Positions 1-11,300 of a stretch of DNA of 28,271 nt are shown one piece after another (position 1 is the first letter of the stretch; the number at the start of each line of letters is the position of its first letter). Both the position numbers and the translations under genes were made by a program. The stretch spans positions 1,074,251 to 1,102,521 of the forward strand of contig KQ482063.1 of assembly GCA_001430745.1 (NCBI GenBank). Reading direction: 5' to 3'. Origin of the DNA: Auxenochlorella pyrenoidosa (lineage: Eukaryota; Chlorophyta; Trebouxiophyceae; Chlorellales; Chlorellaceae). The notes beneath the pieces were generated by a model that was not told where the DNA came from, searched no databases, and was given only the letters and a program-made list of their open reading frames with translations.

Positions 1-103
1 GGGTCGGGGTGGGGTGGGGTGGGTGGGTGGGGTGGTGGGGGGGGGGGACCGTGTGTGTGTGTGTGTGTGTGCCGTGTGTGTGCCGTGTGTGCGCGTGTGT
101 GGT
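1..103. repeat. G-rich tract and (GT)n microsatellite in the last visible CAS intron
   Basis: A G-rich stretch containing a run of about 12 G near 37-48 is followed by an imperfect GT repeat (about 51-103). It lies inside the intron downstream of the last visible cycloartenol synthase exon. The remaining 104-358 is also intronic; no further CAS exon was recognised in it on the minus strand. Confidence 0.8.
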
Positions 104-358
104 GGGCAGGCCGGGGGTAGGGCCGGTCTGTGGGGAGCCGGTCCACAGGCGACATGTACGGGTCAGTCACTGTGAAGCCCTCGCACTTGCCGGCTGGCAA
201 ACCACAAGGACGGGCAGAATGCACTGTGGCAGGGTTGCGGGGCCGAGGGCGCGCGCGCTCCAGACCGTGTTTTCATGGCGCGCGCACTGGGGCAGCGCGA
301 GCCCTCACCGCCCGCCGGCTCGCAGGCCCTGCCCGCCCTCCCTGCCACCCGCCCGCAC

Positions 359-3300
359 CTCCAGGATCTCGAACGACCGCTTGTTCTCGTAGGTGGCCCA
401 CCCGCCGTCGCCGTTCTGGTAGGACAGGATAACGTTGACGCAGTCGTACAGGCGGGCCGCGGGGATGGGCGGCCCCACCACCTTGGAGTCCATCTGGGGG
501 GGGGGGGGCAGGCAGGGGGGATCAGTGGAAGGGGAGCAGGTTGGGAGGGCAAGAGCAGCGAGAAGAGCCCAAGCAAGCGGACTGGTGTGTCGCTGGCAGA
601 GGCACGCCCAGCCACGCCAGCCCGGGCACCGCATGGCAGCATGCCAGGGGCGCTGGCGCTGCGCCTCCTGTAGCGCACCCAGTGCGGCCCTGCCTGCGAC
701 CGGGGCGCAGCGCCAGCGGCCCGGTCTCGCCCACCTGCGCCAGCGTGAGCGCCGCCTTGAGCCCCTCGGAGGAGCAGTCGGAGATGGGCCAGCCGTGGTC
801 GCGCGTGGAGAAGGGCCAGGCGCCCTTGCTGATGTGGCGGTAGTACTCCTCCAGCGGCGCCTGCGCCTCCTCAATCACCTGGTAGAAGAGGGGGGCAAGG
901 GCAGCGCAAGATAAACGGCACAGCAAGGTGACGCACGCGGCATTGGCAGCAAGCTGCATGCAGTACAGACCTGTGCTTGAGCAGCCCCTCGCACCCCATC
1001 GGCCGCAGAAAAATTTGGGGCAGCTGTGCCAGCAGGGCAGGCAGCAGGCAGAGGGTTCTGCTCGGCCGTTGCGCCACCCCTCGTGGGTGCACCACGCGGC
1101 AAACACAGCGAAGCAGCTGCACCACACGACACCCTGTTGCCCTCCTAACCGCCGCGCCGTGCAGAGGTGGAGCCTCCCTGCCCAGGCAGTGCAGGCATGC
1201 CGGGTGCAGCCCGCCAGGCGGCCCCGCACACACCTGCGACTTTTCGATGTAGTCGTGCGCGGCGCGCAGGCAGGCCGCAAACTCCTTCGCCAGGCTGCCC
1301 GTGGAGGCGTAGGCCTGCGCCACAGGGGGTGGCAGCCAGCCAGGGGTTTAGCATACAGATGCATGTAGATGTGAACCGATGCATCCAGTTTAAGACGACG
1401 GAAAGGTTTGCAGCATGGCATCACCGCAGGCAGTCTTTTTAACTGGCCAGCAGGCAAGCGGTCTGTTTGCTGGCCCATTTGCCCGATGCTCCGTATCCCA
1501 ACCTCGCGCCCTTGCAAGGGGACTCCACATGCGCTGTGCCTGCCGTACTTGCCAGCTTCCCGCGCTGCACCCTGCCCATCCTTCCCTCCGCTGTTCCTGG
1601 GCATGACAAGTGCCCCGGCCCCACCTGCACCGCAAAAGCTGTGTCCCACAGCTGGCTGCCATTGTAGCCCTGCATCTTCATGCCATCCTCGGCCACCCAC
1701 AGGTAGTCAAACAGGCTGCAGGCCAGGCAAGAACAGCAGGAGCGCATGCGGGTGGGTATGGAATGGAGCAGAGCAGGGCTTGCCATGGGCCGCAGCCCTG
1801 GACAACTCAAAGCCAGCCAGTCCAGGCGACCAGAGGCCGGGGCAGGCGCACGGCTGCGTGCACCCACCGCGGGATGTGGCGCTTAAAGGCCTCCGAGTCT
1901 GGGTCCTCCAGCCAGCAGCAGAGCATGTTGAGCACCTTGTTCACGGGGCCGATGTCCACATACCGGGTGTTCTCGTCCTGCATGGTGCATGGAGCATGGA
2001 GCCCCACAGTTGCCGCCGGCCTCAGAGGAACACAGAGGTGGTGTACGCGACTGACTGACTGACTGACTGACTGACCAGTCAGGGGGCACCGGATTCAAAA
2101 GGCCATGCTGGCTGCCTGCCTGCAAAGTGCTGCACAGCGCCGCAGCACAGCGCCACCCCCACCCAACCCCCCCACCTCGTAGTGGATGTGCTTCATGCAC
2201 TCTGCCAGCGCCGCCTTGCGCAGCCGCGACCCCAGCAGCAGCGGCTCAACCTGGGGGGAGGGATGAAGCAGTGGGGGATGCCGACCCAGGCGTGTGGTGA
2301 CGCAGGCGGCCCCATGATTGCATGCTGTGGGACGCCAGAAACTGCCGACAGCGCGACCAAAGCAGCAGAGCAGAACCCACTTGATAAAGGGTCCACCACA
2401 GCACGTCCTGGATGAGGGGGTGCGGGTAGTACAGGTCCTCCTTGGCGCAGGCATTCCTGGGGGGGGGTGGGGGGTGGGGGCCCGGGTGCAAAGCGCGGGT
2501 GGTGGTGGGGAGGGTGGTAGGGGGCCGGGGCAGGATGAGGGATGGGGCACTGCAGATGGTCATGGGCAGCACCGCTGCGCCTGAGGTCTTCGCACGGGAT
2601 GCCGCGCAGAGCCAGGCTGGCTGGGCGCGGGCTTGGCAGCACGCGGGCAGAGGCAGCAGGCTGGGCGGCGTACGGCGCAGCGATGCGAGCTGCCATTCGC
2701 CCATGCCCGCACGCATGGCATGGACGTAGAGCAGGCGAAGCAGCTGAAAAGACAGGCCGGCCTGTGGGGGCCCCTCACCGGGCCTTGTTCCAGTTGATCT
2801 CCGAGTAGGGCATGGGGTAGAGCTCCTCCCGCAGCGCCTCTGTCAGGGGCGTGACCTTGAAGGCAGGCCGCCGCCCGTACACATACGACATGGGCAGGTA
2901 CACCTGGGGATGTAGGGTGTGGGGGGGTTGTTTAATTTTCTTGTGGGAAGAAATAAGTGAGGCTCCAAGGGGGTCTGAGGTCGCGAGGGCAGCCTGTCGG
3001 GCTTCGCAGCCAGGTCCCGCTGCGATGCCGCGCATGGCGCTGTGATGCAGCCCTGAGACCCTCTGCTTGCCAAGGAGGGCCGGACCCTTGCTGCCGCTGC
3101 TGCTGCTGCTGTCTTGAAGCCTACTGCGTCCCTTAACCACAGCCCCAGGCACCCTGCAGCACACTCGCAAGAGTCGAGGCCCCGCTGCCCCCACCATGCG
3201 GCAGTGGCACCAGAAGCGCCCCGGGTGCGCCCAGCCGATGCCGGTCCAGGCGCTGTACGGCAGCAGCCACATCTCGGGGGGCATCGGGTTGAGCCCGTCC

Positions 3301-4733
3301 CAGCTGTACACGCCCAGCACCGCCAGCCAGAACTTGCCCCAAGAGGTGATCCAGTGGGCGCCGCCGCGGGCGTGGATCTGCGGGCAGGCAGGCAAAGCAG
3401 ACGAGAGTGGAAGTGGTGGTGGTGGTGGTGTGCGCGTGTGTGTGTGAGGGTGTGTGTGTGGGTGGGGGGGGATGGGCTGTGAGAGTGAGGATGGGGTTGG
3501 GGGGGGTTGATGGGTGTGCCGGCAGGTTCCCCCCCGTGGTGGCACACCAACATGGCTCGGCATGGTTAGCAGCTGTGGCTTGCAGAACGCCCAGTCACCC
3601 CGTCCGCCCCCCCCCCCCCCCCCGCCCAGCTCACCCAGGCCCGCGCCGCCTCCAGCTGCGTGTCCCCCGCGCCCACGCCCAGGATGCGCAGCGTGACGTA
3701 GCTCAGCGCGGTGCCAAACATCGTGGAGCTGCCCTCGATGTGCAGGCCGTAGCCGCCGTCGGCGTTCTGGTGGTTGCGCAGGTAGCGCACCATCTCAGCC
3801 TTGTGCTGGGGGCTGCCGGGGCGTGGGGTGGTGGTGAGGGTGGGGTGGGGTGGGGTGAGTGCGGGGGGGAGGGGGCTTGCAGCATCGTGCCGCCGACTGG
3901 GCGCTCTTCTGCAAGCATCCGCAACCTGTGCAGAATTGGTATGTACAACAGGCTTGCCTCGTCTGCCTGTAGCAGCCTTCCCCGCCCCACCCCACCCTCG
4001 CCCCACCTGAGCACGCTGTCCAGCACGCCGGTTGTGTAGAGGGTGATGACCATGCCCGGCATGAGGAACATGGGGCCGCCATAGTCCCCGGGCCAGTGGC
4101 CGTCGTCCGCCTGGCGGAGCAAGCGGCACAGGATGCAGGGGCGGCGGTTGGGGGGCGGTTGGGGGTACAGGCTTGATCCACGGCCGCGAAGCGGCAGGCA
4201 TGCAGCAGCCATCGACTGGATAAGTGTTGCTTGAATAAGTCATGAAACCGACATGATCGGGATGCAGCGCTCACCTGCAGGGACTCGTAAAAGGACATGC
4301 CGTTGCGCAGCGATGCTGTCACAGCATCGGCCGGAGGCGGCGCATTGGCCGGCAGGCCAGCCGCGTCGACAGTAAAGGGGCCAAGCTTGCGGCGCCCCTC
4401 GCACTGCAGCCTGCACTAGCAAGGTGGATTGAACTTTGCAAATCAGGAGCAGCACCATGCGGGGGCATGGGCAGTAGAAGGTGAAGCAGCTATCAGTGCG
4501 GCGGTGGCAGGCGTGCAGCGGGTGGCTCCAGCTCACCGCAGCAGCTCATCGGCGCTGTGCTTCTGCTTGAGCCGGTTCTCAGCAAATTGGGCGCGCAGCT
4601 GCTCCACTTTGGCCCGCTCCTCAGGGGTGCCGGCTTGTGCGTCCCACACCCAAACCTGGCGCCCCACATTGCCATTGAGGCTGTGCAGCAGCGGGTGCTT
4701 GTCGCTGTCCCAGGCGGTCGTGAATTTCCACAT
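359..4733 (-). CDS. CAS1: Cycloartenol synthase (oxidosqualene cyclase), 3' end outside the window
   Basis: This enzyme cyclises 2,3-oxidosqualene to cycloartenol, the first committed step of plant and algal sterol synthesis, on the ER membrane. Exons on the minus strand: 4733-4537, 4410-4275, 4110-4007, 3812-3635, 3377-3195, 2903-2779, 2456-2381, 2250-2176, 1977-1868, 1715-1625, 1314-1234, 878-735, 493-359. All joins keep phase and give 545 codons of roughly 760. The N-terminus (MWKFTTAW...NGNVGRQVW) matches plant CAS starts and fixes the ATG. Recognised segments are [17 protein letters not shown], the QW motif [77 protein letters not shown] and [12 protein letters not shown], then a second QW motif [11 protein letters not shown]. 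The catalytic Asp lies near residue 486. The His and Ile that favour cycloartenol over lanosterol (Arabidopsis CAS1 His477 and Ile481) are present at about 480 and 484, with Tyr410 near 412. The usual DCTAE motif reads DCSSE. The donor after 359 opens an intron that runs past the left edge. Confidence 0.95.
2049..2075. repeat. (GACT)n tetranucleotide microsatellite in a CAS intron
   Basis: Six to seven perfect GACT units lie in the intron between CAS exons 8 and 9. A simple tandem repeat with no coding role, probably length-variable between strains. Confidence 0.9.
3410..3623. repeat. (GGT)n/(GT)n tract and C17 homopolymer in a CAS intron
   Basis: The intron between CAS exons 4 and 5 (3378-3634) holds a GGT repeat, a GT repeat, several G runs, and an uninterrupted run of 17 C at 3607-3623. 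On the transcribed minus strand the C17 is a G17 tract about 12 nt inside the intron from the 5' splice site, so it could form a G-quadruplex near the donor. Its length is also at risk of sequencing error. Confidence 0.8.
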
Positions 4734-5341
4734 AGCCGCCCGTGTTAAAGGCCGCGCTTGAACAGCCTGCCGCTGCAGGCGCCCAACCGACTCGGCTTCA
4801 CTGCCAATTGGTTGGAACAACAACCTGATCACCGATGAAGACCCCCTAGAAAGAAGGGAGACATGCTGCCGCCTGCTGCGACGCGCAGTCGCGAGGCGCC
4901 GACCCGCCGCCGACGTCACTGCTCACTGCCTCGTGAGTCCTCTCTGCTGGGCGTACAGCTTGCACGTTACGGCGTACGACAGCATCCCCAATCGAGAGAG
5001 AGCGCACTACAGAATATTGATCGAGCCTGAAGACGACCTTAAATTAGCACCAGGGCGGGTTGCGTGAGCAGTCAAGAAAACAAGTAGGGAAGCAGTGCTG
5101 AGGCCCAGCCCGAGAGGGCCACCAGGGGCTGTCAGGAAGCAAAGGAGCCCAGGATGAAAGGCGAGGTGGCAAAAAGGTGCGGAAAGAGGCAGTGGAACGT
5201 CTGTACAGCATAACGTGATGAAAGTAAGAATGTCGGGGACACGCGCTGGCGGGCGAAGGGCTATGGGCGACGCACGCCGGCCCAAGACAGAGGGTTTTCG
5301 TCAGGGAGGACAGTGGGAGGACAGCCGGGCCAGCACCCGCG
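4734..5341. promoter_or_regulatory. Intergenic region: CAS upstream region and receptor-kinase 3' UTR
   Basis: The 608 bp between the receptor-kinase stop codon and the CAS start codon carry the CAS promoter and 5' UTR and the kinase 3' UTR. No convincing TATA box, RNA gene or recognisable peptide was seen. No TGTAA poly(A) element was found on the minus strand downstream of 5342 in this stretch. Confidence 0.5.
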
Positions 5342-8300
5342 TCACGGCATCTCGTCAAGCAGCTCCCGCAGGCGCGGCACAATCTCGGCAAAGGTGGGCC
5401 GCTCCTCGGGGTCCTGAAGCCAGCACTCCCTGCAGGCAGTGAAAAGCACACGCGATGACGTCGGCAGCCAGGGGGAAGAAAGGCCGCCAAAAGGGCGAAC
5501 CGCACATGGCCCTTCCGTACAGCCCGCCCCGCGACCCCAGCAGCAGCGAGGAGCCATAGGCATATGCATGCTGCCCGCCGCGCCAACAGCGCGCCCGCAC
5601 ACCCCTCCGGCTGCGTCACTCGCCTCATCAGGCGGACAAAGGAGTGCAGCCCCGCAAACTTGGCTGTATCCGGCCCGGGCAGCTGCTGCCAGGGCGGGAT
5701 CTCGGGCCGGCCACCGTTGATGACAATGTGCGTCACGGTGTAGGTGGGCACGCCTGCCCACGGCAGCTGCCAGGTCAGCAGCTGCAGCCATCGGGGCCAA
5801 ATGAGACGCGGGCAGGCAGCCCAGTGGGAGCTTGTAAGAACACAGCCGCGCCTTGGGACGATGATTCCACGGCTGGAAGCAGGCACGCTGCCGGCGCGCC
5901 AACACCAAACATGCGTGCTGGGCAGCCGGGCGGGGCGGGGAACCCGGCAGGAGGAGGGCCTTGACGCGCCCAGCGGGCGCACCTCGAAAAGCACCAGCGC
6001 AAAGGAGAAGACGTCCGAGGCGGCAGAGGCCTTCTCCCCGCGCAGCACCTCGGGCGCCAGCCAGATGGGGTTGGAGGCGCCCAGGCTGGCCGACTTGACG
6101 GCGTCGTGCTCCAGCAGGATCTTGGAGAGGTTGAAGTCTGCCGGGGGGGTGGGTTGGGTGGGTGGGTGGGGTGGGGCAGGGGCAGGGGCCAGGCGTGACC
6201 AGAGGGCGGGCCAGGGCAGACGGCGCATGCAGGAAGGGCTGCATGCCCTTCTGCTTTGGCGGCCCGGACCGGTGACCCTACAATGTCAGCTCCCACGCCC
6301 CCCTGCAACGCACCAGACACCTTGATCCGCCAGGCCTCGTCCACAAGCTGCGGCAAGGGGGTTCCGCCCAGCGAGGGCAGGGGTTGTTGGCCAGGCCCTT
6401 CAAGCGGCCCCTGAGCATGCATACATGGCAGGGCAGAGGTGACAGCACGCCCGAGCCGCTCCGAGCCGCTGTTCGGGCTGCAGGGCGGTTGCGTGCTGCT
6501 ACGGCGCAGGTGGCAGCAGCGGGGGGCGGGGCGGGGCGGGGCGCACCAGGTTGGGCGACTTGATATCCCTGTGAATGATGCTGGGGCTGCGGGTGTGCAG
6601 GTACAGCATGGCCAGGCTCGCGTCCAGCGCCTGCACGCCGCCGGGAGAGGACAAAACAACAGTGGGGGTGAGGGGTCACGCGACCGCGTACATGCAAGAA
6701 GCAGCCGCCCTCAGCCGCGCGGCCCTGCCCCGGTGGCCCTCTCAGGCAAAGGTGCGGGTGCACAACTGCCAGCCCTAATGAGAAGGGCCACCCCCACCCC
6801 AACCCACCATGCGCAGGCGCAGCTTCCAGGTGAGCTCCGCCGCCTGGACGGGGTCGCGGCTGGCGCGGCGCAGCACCGTGAGCAGCGAGCCGCGCGAGCA
6901 GTACTCTGCGGGGAGGCGGCGGGGGCGACGCATAGATGTCCACTCAGCATACAGTGTCCACACAGCTGGGTGGCAAAGGGATACGCGCCCCTGCGCCCAT
7001 GACAGAGGAGATGCATGCACGGCCTTCCTTCGGAGCAGAACAACCCCCTGCACTTTTGCGGCGTGGGCCGCTGCTCGTGCCGGCGTGGCGTGCGGCAGCA
7101 GCAGCGAAAGGGGCTCCGCACACGAGCGGGGCGCGCTCGCACCTGTCAGGATGCAGGGCGGCATGGTGGACAGGCCAAGGAAGGTGACCAGGTGGGGGTG
7201 GCGCAGCCCGGACATCACGCCCGCCTCCTTCTGCAGCCGGCGGGCCACGTCGTCGGGCAGCTCCAGCTCGGTCATCTCGCCGTGGAAGCCTGCAGAGCCC
7301 GGATAGGGTGGGGTGGGGGGCACGGGTGAGTTGGGGTGCGCAGGCCGGGCTGTGTGCACGGATGCTAGCGCTCGCCAGCGCCGCTGGCCCAGGCAGCCCT
7401 TAAGGCAGCTAATGCGCGTGAGCCCACGGGACCGCCCTGCTGCCAGCCCCTCCCCTTGGGCACTTGCCTGGCTCCTGGACAAGCAGCTTCACGGCAACCT
7501 GCAACATGGGGCAGCGGCCGTCCAGCGATGCGAGGTTAGCAAGGCAACCAGTCGCGAGGTTTAAGGCAGCCACGCGAGCGGCAGGAGAGGGGTGGCAGAG
7601 GCCGCGGCGGCAACAGACAAAAGCCAAGGGGAGCCTGGCTGAAATACCAGTCTGCGCATCCTGCACCGCAATCCAGCCGTCATTGACGGCCGCCCAGGCC
7701 CCCCCCCCCCCCCACCCACCACCACCCCTCACCGCCACCACACAAATACACACATCCATAGGAGGCTCACTTGCGTCTCCTTCCAGGTGCCCAGGTAGAC
7801 GCGGCCAAAGGACCCGCCGCCAATGACGCGCTCCAGCCGGATGTCCCGCCAGTCCACCCGCCACTGCTGCACATCCGCCGACAGGGGGTGCTCGCCGCCG
7901 GCGCCGCCGCCGGCGCCGGCCTCCCGCTGCGCCGCAGAGCCCAGCCGGCTGGAGATGGCTGCCAGCAGTGCGTCCTCCTCGATGGACAGGGGCTGGCTGC
8001 AGGGTGGGGGGAAGGCAAGGCGGCCGTTGAGAGAACGATGCAGGGGACAGGCGTGCAGCAGGGGGATCGCGCTGCTGTGTGGGGCGGAAGCCACGTCAGG
8101 CTGCAGGCCCCGCCGACAAGGGGTGACAGCGAGCCCCGATGCGCTGCAGTCAGCAGCCACGGGCGGGCTGGCGACTTGCCTGCTCTCCCCGCTGCTGCCT
8201 GCCAGGGGCGTCCCCGTGGGCTGCTCCGCCGCCGTGGTGGGCGTGACCACCGTGCCGCTGCCCGTGCCGCTGGCCATGCTGTTGGCGCCGCTGCTGCTGT

Positions 8301-11300
8301 CCACACCCACGCCGGCGCCGCGCGCAGCCTTGGACGCGTCCTCGCCGGGCGGCGCGCCCTCCGCCGCGATGCGCGCCGACCCGCCGGTACTGATGCTCCA
8401 CAGGTTGTTGGCCACCATGGCCTTGATGTAGCTGTCGAACTCGCCGGTGGAGGAGTAGCCCGCGCTGGTCAGGCCGTCGGCCGTGCGCAGCCCCTCGGAG
8501 GGCAGCGGCGCCACCTCGTCTTCTGTGAACCCTGCCTCCTCGTCCGGCACCGCCAGCGCGGGGTGCTCCTCAATGACGTCCGGCTCCAGGCCCTCGGGGC
8601 TGCCCCCAGCCACGGTGGGCGAGGGAGAGCCACCGGCGCTGCTGGCCGAGGCGGCCGCGGCTGCGGGCGCGATGCCGCCGCCAGGGCCCGTGGGCGTGGG
8701 CGTGGCCGGCGCCGAGCCGTCGCCCTCGGGGGGCTGCACCAGGCCCAGCGCGGGCTTGCCGTCTGCACTGGCGGCGATGAAGGTGTCCAGCTCGCCGTCG
8801 TGGGACAGGCCCTTGGCGGCCAGCGCGGCATCGCTGTCCGGGGACGGCGGCGGCATGTCGGCGTGGTGCATCTCCGGGGGCGGCGGGCCAGGGGAGCTGC
8901 CCGGCGGCGTCGTGACGGGCAGCAGGTCCTTGGTGCCGTCGCCCTCGCCGCGCGCACGCTTGCGACGCAGGTAGAGGGCCAGGAGCGCCAGCAGGGCCAG
9001 CAGGGCTGCAGGCAGGTGAACGAGGCAGGCAGAGGGGAGGCACCCGCGGTCAGGAGCTGCGGGCGGCAGCTGGCAGGGCCGCTGGGGTGCATACCGCGGC
9101 ACAGGGCGCGCAGGCAAGGCAAGGAATGGCAATGCTCTGGGGCCTGCGCTCATGTTCAACAGGTGAAGCCGGGTGGGGCATCGGTGCAAGCACCCACCAA
9201 TGCCGCCGACCACGCCGCCAACGATCGCCCCGATGGGTGTAGAAGAGGACGATGAGGAGGTGGCCTCGCCGGAAGGAGAGGCTGTACCATTGAGCGGCGG
9301 GGCTGGGGCCGCCGGGGTCACAGGGCCCTCCACACTGGGGGGCTGCGAGGCGGCGTCAGGCGCCGGGGGGCCCTCCACGCCAGGCGGCTGCGAGGCGGCG
9401 TCAGGCACATTGGGGTTCTGCACCATGCCGCTGGGCGGGGTGGGAATCACCGCAAAGGGGGGCTCCAAGTACATCATCATCGGGGGCTGGGGGCCCAGCC
9501 TGGGCGGCGACGGCGGCCGCGGCCGCGCGGGGCAGGTGGGCGAGTTGATGAAGTTCTCGATGTAGTTGCCCTGCCCCTGGTCCCACACCTGCGCTCGACA
9601 GGCAGCAGGGGGGCGATAGCAAGGCAAGGACTTGAACGGGTTTGTCAGGACCGCAGGTGCGTGCCCGCCGAGGTGCGGCAGAACGCCAGCGGGCATTGGA
9701 GACGGCGGGTTTGTCAGGGCCGCAGGTGCGTGCCGCCCGAGGCGCACAGTGGGCAAACAGGCGTACGAGGGCGGCGGGGGTGGGGCCACGGTCGTGGCAG
9801 GCAGCTCACCGCGCCGGCAATGTTCTGCGGCACCGGACCACAGAGCTCGGGCATGCCGTACAGCTCGCTGCATGGGGGTGCACAGCAGGGAGGTGCGGCA
9901 TTTAGGCAGGCGCCAGGTGAAAGCCGGAAGAAGGCACACAGCCAGGGAAGCGGCGCGAGATCAGTACTGCTTACAGCAGCGGCGGCAGTGCAGAGCAGGG
10001 CAGGGCAGGGCAGCATGTGGCCCCCACTCACAGTACAGAGAGCTGGATGAAAGCGCCGGGATCTGCAAGGCCAAGGCAAGGTAGGCAGTGACAAGCATGC
10101 TTAGGGCGCTCTCTCGCCGGGGAACGCGGCCGCCCTCCCCACCCGCCACCCCAACCCCCGCGCAACGTGCCAGTGCCGCGCCGCACCTGCCCAGCTCGCA
10201 GGGATGGCCCCCTTGAAGTCATTCTCCGCGATCCACAGCCCAAATAGCTGGCGGAACGCCAGGGGGTTGCCCCAGCTGGAGGGCAGCGTGCCTGCAGGGA
10301 GCAGGGGGAGCGGCAGGCACGCCTCGGCCTGCGCGCAATGCACCCTGGACAGCTCCCCGGCCTCTGTCTCGCAGCATTCACGCTGCCAGCCAAACCGGCG
10401 TCATCCCCAAGCACCGCAGCCCAGCCGGGCCAGCTGGCGCCACGGCGGAGCGGCCCAGCGCCGCCCGCAGCTCCCCCATGCGGCGCCGCCCAGCGCCGCC
10501 CGCAGCTCCCGCATGCGGCGCCGCCCAGCGCAGCGCAGCGCAGCGCACCGCTCAGCGTGTTGTTGTTCACATAAAGCTTCTCCAGCTCGGGCAGCGCATC
10601 CGGGCTGGCCCACGCATCCGGCAGCGGGCCTGCAGCGCGCCATGACGCAGCACGGGGGCGGAGCTCGTGAAACTAGTTATGGGAGGCACACAGCACAGCG
10701 TGCGCCGCTGCAGCAGCTCCTGGGATGGGCGGGGGCGCGGAGCGGGCAGGCGAACCAAGGGCAGGGAGCGTGAGGGCGCGACAAACGGGCAGCGACCTCA
10801 CCCGACAGATTCTGGCAGCACATTGCCAGGTAGTCAAGGCTCTTGAAGGCGCCCTTGGTGCCCCAGCTCGGCGGCAGGGTGCCTGCAGGCAGAGGAGAGC
10901 AGGGCGGAGCCCAGTGGCCCGCCAACGTCCAGCATCGCAATGCGTGGCAGGCCTCGGCAACGTGCAGCATGGCAGCTACCCCGGCTTCAGACTCGGTGCG
11001 GCGCCGAGGGGGTGGGCAGGGCAGACGGGTCGACATGCGCTCCAGGCTCATGCAGCGCCCGGAATGGCTGCACCCAGGGTCTCACCGCTCAGCCTGTTCC
11101 CACCCAGGTCCCTGCGAATGGGGCAAACAGCAGCGTGAAGGGTCGGGACGGGGGGAAGGCGGAGCGCCAGAGCTCCAACACAACTCCCTACAGCAGGCAT
11201 CGCCATGGGCGGCGGCAGCAGCGGCGGCAGCGGTACTCACATGCGCATCAGCTTTGGCCAGGAGCCATCGTAGCCCCAGCTGTTTGGCAGCGTGCCAGTC

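Noticed and set aside
104..200. Possible next CAS exon on the minus strand (frame containing a CEGFTVTDPYMS-like peptide)
   Set aside because: It does not resemble the NPAE...DYPYVECT block that should follow in oxidosqualene cyclases, and the frame runs into the GT microsatellite. Treated as intron.
6314..6321. Alternative donor ATCAAG|GTGTCT for receptor-kinase exon 20
   Set aside because: It is out of phase with the next exon. Extending the exon 7 nt to TCTG|GTGCGT gives the expected KVSDFNLSK sequence.
9193..9198. Alternative donor G|GTGCTTGC for receptor-kinase exon 13
   Set aside because: It shifts the frame of exon 14. The donor 4 nt earlier, with exon end at 9198, keeps phase and completes the hydrophobic TM helix.
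7771..9255. 494-codon open frame on the plus strand opposite the receptor-kinase juxtamembrane exon
   Set aside because: It is the reverse complement of a long GC-rich coding exon. Its Arg/Ala/Gly-rich translation has no domain, whereas the minus strand gives the TM helix and kinase.
10453..10548. Tandem units considered as a CRISPR-like array
   Set aside because: The copies are directly adjacent with no spacers, lie in an intron of a eukaryotic gene, and run into a pentanucleotide slippage tract.
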